From contig SMMW01000087.1 in the NCBI GenBank assembly GCA_004794655.1, positions 3,212,501 to 3,276,500 on the forward strand: a stretch of DNA of 64,000 bases, given 5' to 3'. A program made the position numbers and the translations under genes. A model generated the notes under the pieces. The model was given only the letters and a program-made list of their open reading frames with translations. It searched no databases and had not been told where the DNA came from. This DNA comes from Marisa cornuarietis. Lineage: Eukaryota; Mollusca; Gastropoda; Architaenioglossa; Ampullariidae. Shown here piece by piece: positions 59,283 to 64,000 of the stretch; the first letter of the stretch is position 1; each line of letters begins with the position of its first letter.

Positions 59283-59640
59283 GTTTAATCGCTAATGTAT
59301 TTTTAAGTGTAGGAACTGTTGCATGTGTGTGATCTTCATGTCAGTGACTATGCTACAAGTCCCAGTTTGAGGCGGCATGTGGATGTTGTAGAATGAGCTT
59401 TGTGCGCATGACCACACCTTACCTCCCTGATATTTTTCTCTCTCTTTCTCTCTTTCAGATATATTTACCCACAACACTACACAGATAAAATACACACAAC
59501 AAAATATAGGTTTAAATGTTCCCCTTTTCCTTTTGCCGGAACACTTCAAGTGTAGTTCGAGAATGCGCCCAGAAGAGTGAGTCGTCAAACAGCCGACCGT
59601 TGGGGTCCACAAGACAGTGATGATAACGAAACATGGCCAA
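57965..59640. other. Unassigned interval between the 45-bp and 46-bp arrays
   Basis: Contains short CG and GT tracts at 59230-59284. Open frames on the minus strand (for example 58934-59170) lack splice or domain support. Nothing gene-like is seen. Confidence 0.45.
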
Positions 59641-59649
59641 CGCTGACTA

Positions 59650-60662
59650 CATGAAATGAGACTGACGACAGTGGAAGACAACCAACACTGAGTGAGTGAC
59701 GTGAGACTGACGACAGTGGAACACAACCAAACACTGACTGGGTGACGTGAGACTGACGACAATGAAACACAACCAAACACTGACTGGGTGACGTGAGACT
59801 GACGACAATGGAACACAACCAAACACTGACTGGGTGACGTGAGACTGACGACAATGGAACACAACCAAACACTGACTGGGTGACGTGAGACTGACGACAA
59901 TGGAACACAACCAAACACTGACTGGGTGACGTGAGACTGACGACAATGGAACACAACCAAACACTGACTGGGTGACGTGAGACTGACGACAATGGAACAC
60001 AACCAAACACTGACTGGGTGACGTGAGACTGACGACAATGGAACACAACCAAACACTGACTGGGTGACGTGAGACTGACGACAATGGAACACAACCAAAC
60101 ACTGACTGGGTGACGTGAGACTGACGACAATGGAACACAACCAAACACTGACTGGGTGACGTGAGACTGACGACAATGGAACACAACCAAACACTGACTG
60201 GGTGACGTGAGACTGACGACAGTGGAACACAACCAAACACTGATTGGGTGACGTGAGACTGACGACAATGGAACACAACCAAACACTGACTGGGTGACGT
60301 GAGACTGACGACGACAACTGGGTGGAACACAACCAAACACTGACTGGGTGACGTGAGACTGACGACAATGGAACACAACCAAACACTGACTGGGTGACGT
60401 GAGACTGACGACAATGGAACACAACCAAACACTGACTGGGTGACGTGAGACTGACGACAGTGGAACACAACCAAACACTGATTGGGTGACGTGAGACTGA
60501 CGACAATGGAACACAACCAAACACTGATTGGGTGACGTGAGACTGACGACAGTGGAACACAACCAACACTGACTGGGTGACGTGAGACTGGCGACAGACG
60601 ACAGTGGAATACAACCAACACTGACTGGAACACAACCAAACACTGACTGGGTGACATGAGAC
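59650..60662. repeat. 46-bp minisatellite
   Basis: The unit is GTGACGTGAGACTGACGACA, then ATGGAACACAACCAAACACT, then GACTGG; about 21 copies, mostly identical in the middle and more varied at both ends. Since 46 is not a multiple of three, each unit shifts frame, yet all three minus-strand frames stay open, giving three overlapping long open frames. None is credible as a gene. Confidence 0.97.
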
Positions 60663-60664
60663 TG

Positions 60665-61232
60665 ACGACTACGAGGCACGGCGAGCACTGACACCGCGGT
60701 GTAGAGAGCTGCCCCAGTAATTGTGTGAATGATGCTCACTGAGGAAGGAGCAGTGGATCGATGTACGATGATGAAGTGCCCCGATGTGTAACATAAACAA
60801 CAAGTGTTGGACATCAACTAAAGACTCGTTACTGTTCAGCTGCGGCTTCTTATCATCAGTCGTCGAGCGAAACAAATAGTCTTGAGCTGCAGACAGCGTT
60901 AACCCAGACATTTATCTTGTTAGAAGACAATGTATATTTCCTAAGCATCTTTACCATCTCGAAGATGGAGACCCATGCAAATTGTCCTTTTCTTTCTTGT
61001 GCGGGAAGACTGTCTTTTCTGTTTACGGAGGTAGGTACAGCCTGTATTAAAAGGAGAAAAGCAAACGTGTAACTGCTGAACCAAGCAGGATAAGTAGATA
61101 GGTTGTTCACTTCTTTAACACTTTCCTCTACTCAGTGCACTCTATCAAAATGCCTGTATCATCGAATGTACTCTGAGTACATTTTGTCGCAATTCGTCAA
61201 TGAGACATAATCATTTATGTCCAAACTTTTGC

Positions 61233-61283
<51 letters not shown>

Positions 61284-62110
61284 CATCAGCAAACTATTTC
61301 TCTTAACTGTAGTGATTTTTGTAGTCGTGTACCGTTACAGGGGCAATAAGGTATCTATCCAGAGATGTGGCGGCGTGGTCACCTTTGAAGCTGTAGGCTG
61401 TAAGTAAGCTGACTACTCATATAAAGATGTCTGTCTAGGATGGTTGAGTTACAAGTTGTATTTGGCAACTTTACGGACCTCTATTTTCAGTCGAGGCGCT
61501 GGACAATTCAGCGAAAACGTTAACCTGTCTGGAGACTTGACGTACAGCCGGCGGCAACCATGACTGCCACATCCGGTGTCGCGACAAGAGGAATAACTCG
61601 GAACAAGGGAGACAAACGGAAGCGACGAAGGGAGGATGGATGAGAGCTGGGAGTGTTAGAGGGAAGCTATCGCCGGCAAGCGGTGCTCGAAAAAAAGGCT
61701 CAGAAATAATAATTTGCCTTGTCTCACGTGGTCGATTCTGTTGTTGCTGGTAAACACGTCGTTGGTTGAAGCAGTCGTTTTCAACATTTGTTTACCGGCA
61801 ACATTCTCTACCTTTCTATTCACTCCCCTGGACGTCTGCGTCGTTTTGAAGCATCGCTATGTAGGTCTCGGCCAGAAACAAACACATGGCCTTTGCTGCC
61901 ATCAATCAGGCGCGAACTTCAGTCAGTATTCCTCTCACTAAAGCTTTGGCGATATCAAAGTAAGCAGATCTGCTCATTAACCTGCCGGACCCCGGAGATT
62001 CCTTTGTATGGCCTTTCAGTAGAGATTTATGTACTAATTTTCTGTGTAGGAAAAAAAAAGGGATCATGAAAACTAATAAATATAAAATATTCCTGAGAAC
62101 CATGCATGAC
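60665..62110. other. Unassigned interval with one trinucleotide repeat
   Basis: Contains (ATC)n at 61230-61281 and otherwise unremarkable sequence. Short open frames show no domains or splice context. Confidence 0.45.
61230..61281. repeat. ATC trinucleotide microsatellite
   Basis: About 17 near-perfect ATC units. Confidence 0.97.
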
Positions 62111-62114
62111 CTAT

Positions 62115-62235
62115 AAAGTTGTTTGTGTCTGCGTTGTTATGTTTAATTCGTCAGCTGGACTTATATAAACTAGCAGCTATGTGACATACATATTTACTGC
62201 ACACAGTATTTGGTCTTGGCTGTGAATTTGTCAAC

Positions 62236-62236
<1 letters not shown>
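62115..62236 (+). repeat. Left direct repeat flanking the TDRD7-like duplicate
   Basis: Words AGTTGTTTGTGTCTGCGTT, TTATATAAACTA, GACATACATATTTACTGCAC and GCTGTGAATTT recur in the same order at 63395-63532, with about 15-20% differences and small indels. Confidence 0.75.

Positions 62237-62237
<1 letters not shown>

Positions 62238-62299
<62 letters not shown>
62238..62299. repeat. GT microsatellite at the duplication junction
   Basis: An uninterrupted (GT)n tract of about 60 bp. Similarity to the TDRD7-like locus begins immediately after it, at the splice acceptor. Confidence 0.97.
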
Positions 62300-62302
62300 C
62301 AG

Positions 62303-63397
62303 TATCGCCTGTATTTCCCAGACTACTGTATGGACGATGTTGTGAACCCAGATGCACTGTTCATTCTGCCCACCCTGTACTGGAGCCTACCCTTTGCTGC
62401 TTATAAGGCCCGCTTACATGGTGAGTACCAACAGCAGCACTGACTGCTTGACAGAATGTTTTGTTCCTCCCATGCAGGCTTGAGGAGAGGTCGTCTCATA
62501 AGGTACCTACACTTTTGTTTAACTTTTTTGGTGGAAAATATTTCATCCACACAAAGCACTATAACACCACCCTGGCTAACCTAAAGAGAGTCCTTTTGGT
62601 ATGTAAGCTCTGGAAGCTTAATGAGTAGAAAAAGAGTACATTTTGTAAAAAAAAAAATTCCTTTAAAAATAGAATGTAACTTGAATTCAGCAATTACACT
62701 CCTGGATTGGACAGTCAGATTGCAATTATTTACATCTTTCATTCTATGCTCTCAAAGGATAGAAGAAGAAAGGAGGGGACAGAAACAGTAAGAGAATAAG
62801 AAAGTGGCTGACTGTAGTGGCCTTTGGTGTAAAATTCTCGTTTGATAATAAATAGCAGCTTTTGCTGCCGCTGCAAAAAAATTTACAAAGAGGTTTTGTG
62901 GGTGGTGCTTTCTAAAACTCTTAGTTTGCAGGATGTTTTGACTAAATGAGATTGGGGGGGGGGTCTTTCCCCAGCCTGCTAGTCTGTGACAGTGTTTTTA
63001 CTGAGTGCTAACAATTTGTGATGAAGCAGTCTGTGTCGGGTGACAGGCTGAAAGCAGAATGTTCGGAGCAGACTGTATCAATGAATACAAATTAGTCTGG
63101 TTCATGTATGCCTCACAATACCTTGTCTGTCGAGAAAAGGTGGCGGCCTTTGAATGGAAAACTGGTCTGAAAGTACGATGCTTACCTGTCACCAGGTGAG
63201 CTAACGTTTTGAGCACAGGAAGACTGATGGCGACAGGTGTGAACTATTGCTGTGAAATATCAGACAACAGTATTTCGAAATACATCCAGCAAATCAAAAC
63301 GTTTTGCACATCCCTCGATTTCCAGCTAGCGCTATCATCTCCCACCAGAATCAGAGAAAACACTCCATTGTGATTGAAGCCGACATGTACCAGCGCC
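62303..63397 (+). pseudogene. TDRD7: Partial duplicate of TDRD7-like exon 5 and its following intron
   Basis: 62303-62420 matches exon 4268-4385 (same 118-nt length, acceptor GACAG and donor GTGAGT retained) and the downstream sequence matches the parent intron to about 5332. The frame is still open (YRLYFPDYCMDDVVNPDALF...). Four of five codon changes are non-synonymous (Y to D, S to N, P to L, C to Y), as expected of unconstrained sequence. The final TDRD7 exon is not copied. An insertion of about 30 bp not in the parent lies near 63165-63200. Confidence 0.85.
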
Positions 63398-63532
63398 AGT
63401 TGTTTGTGTCTGCGTTCTTTATTATACATTATACATCAGCTGGCTAGAAATAGTAGGACTCAAAGGTTTATATAAACTATCAACTATGTAACATATACTT
63501 ATTGCACAAAGTATTTTGTCTTTGCTGTGAAT
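63395..63532 (+). repeat. Right direct repeat flanking the TDRD7-like duplicate
   Basis: Partner of 62115-62236, in the same orientation. It begins exactly where similarity to the TDRD7-like intron ends and has no counterpart at the parent locus. Confidence 0.75.
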
Positions 63533-64000
63533 TTTCTAGCACCATAGCTCTCAACTGTTATGATGTATTTCAACAGGAGTGGCACCTCGTTAATTAAAGC
63601 TGTTAAAGTATTTGTTAAACTGGGTACTCAGCTGAATTTATTTCAACTCATGAGCTTATTTTAAGGTACACGTATGTCCCAGTCAATGGGCAAGCTCTTG
63701 GCGCTTTAAAAATAGTGAAAAACAAACTGTAATCAAGGCAGAAAATGCTCCTATCCACACCTGATCCAGTCATAGAACAGATCACATGAATACGAATCAA
63801 TGTTTGTTGCTCACACGGTAGTCTGCGGAATGTCTCTTTGAAAAGCCATAGAAGGGGGAGCATTTACTGTGTGACCTTCTCACCGATGAATTGAGCAAAA
63901 AAAAAAAAAAAAAAAAACCCGCGCTGACGGTAGATAGAGGAGGCCGGCAGCGATGTGACAACAGAAGGCTGTAGATGAAAACCAAAAGGCCGCAAACAAG
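63533..64000. other. Window end, no gene seen
   Basis: Contains a 20-base poly-A run (63897-63917). No supported feature was found. Confidence 0.5.

Noticed and set aside
59292..60817. Three overlapping long minus-strand open frames in the 46-bp array
   Set aside because: All three frames are open at once, as expected for a stop-free 46-bp repeat; there is no start or domain evidence.

Overview
This is eukaryotic, intron-rich animal DNA. The evidence is GT/AG-spliced exons with conserved phases, an animal germline Tudor protein, tRNA-derived SINEs, hAT-type DNA transposons and many CA/GT microsatellites. A mollusc, probably a gastropod, is the best guess. It rests on the SINE ending in a CGTAAAACACCAA-type module, the repeat style and a neuropeptide-like precursor; no species can be named from the sequence alone.

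Layout. (1) 1-6.3 kb: the 3' half of a plus-strand Tudor-domain gene, best matched to TDRD7, as six in-frame exons ending at 5794. (2) 6.86-18.8 kb: two diverged, tandem, same-orientation copies of a 5-6 kb block (A 6860-11790, B 12839-18800). Each carries the same two candidate coding exons of an unrecognised small protein; copy A is frameshifted. Copy B carries extra insertions, including a MITE. (3) 18.9-25.6 kb: a 28-bp minisatellite interrupted by a SINE; a minus-strand secreted, amidated-peptide-like precursor (20373-20879) with a TATA box about 0.8 kb upstream; and a tRNA-headed SINE with an exact 11-bp target-site duplication. (4) 26.9-30.1 kb: a 30-bp array, an isolated signal-peptide exon (28663-28757, minus) and a palindromic 58-bp array ending in a foldback.

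(5) 32.6-50.5 kb is the main find: a minus-strand gene assembled from eleven in-phase exons (2175 nt, 724 codons plus stop). It encodes a signal peptide, four tandem six-cysteine modules each built from an exon pair with the same phases (1 to 2, then 2 to 1), a roughly 330-residue Thr/Ser/Pro mucin-like region and a C-terminal hydrophobic tail suggestive of GPI anchoring. Its introns hold several minisatellites. The first intron carries a 2849-bp hAT element with perfect 8-bp target-site duplications, itself interrupted by an antisense SINE, plus a second decayed hAT remnant.

(6) 51.3-60.7 kb is almost all tandem arrays: composite GT, 42-bp, 45-bp and 46-bp. An 817-bp inverted-repeat element with an 8-bp target-site duplication sits in the edge of the 45-bp array. 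(7) 62.3-63.4 kb is a partial duplicate of a TDRD7 exon and its following intron, 58 kb from the parent, flanked by diverged direct repeats of about 120 bp.

The genes do not form a pathway. One germline gene and two or three secreted or surface-protein genes lie in a repeat-rich region shaped by duplication, transposition and minisatellite expansion. All exon joins are inferred from splice motifs, frame and phase, without transcript support.
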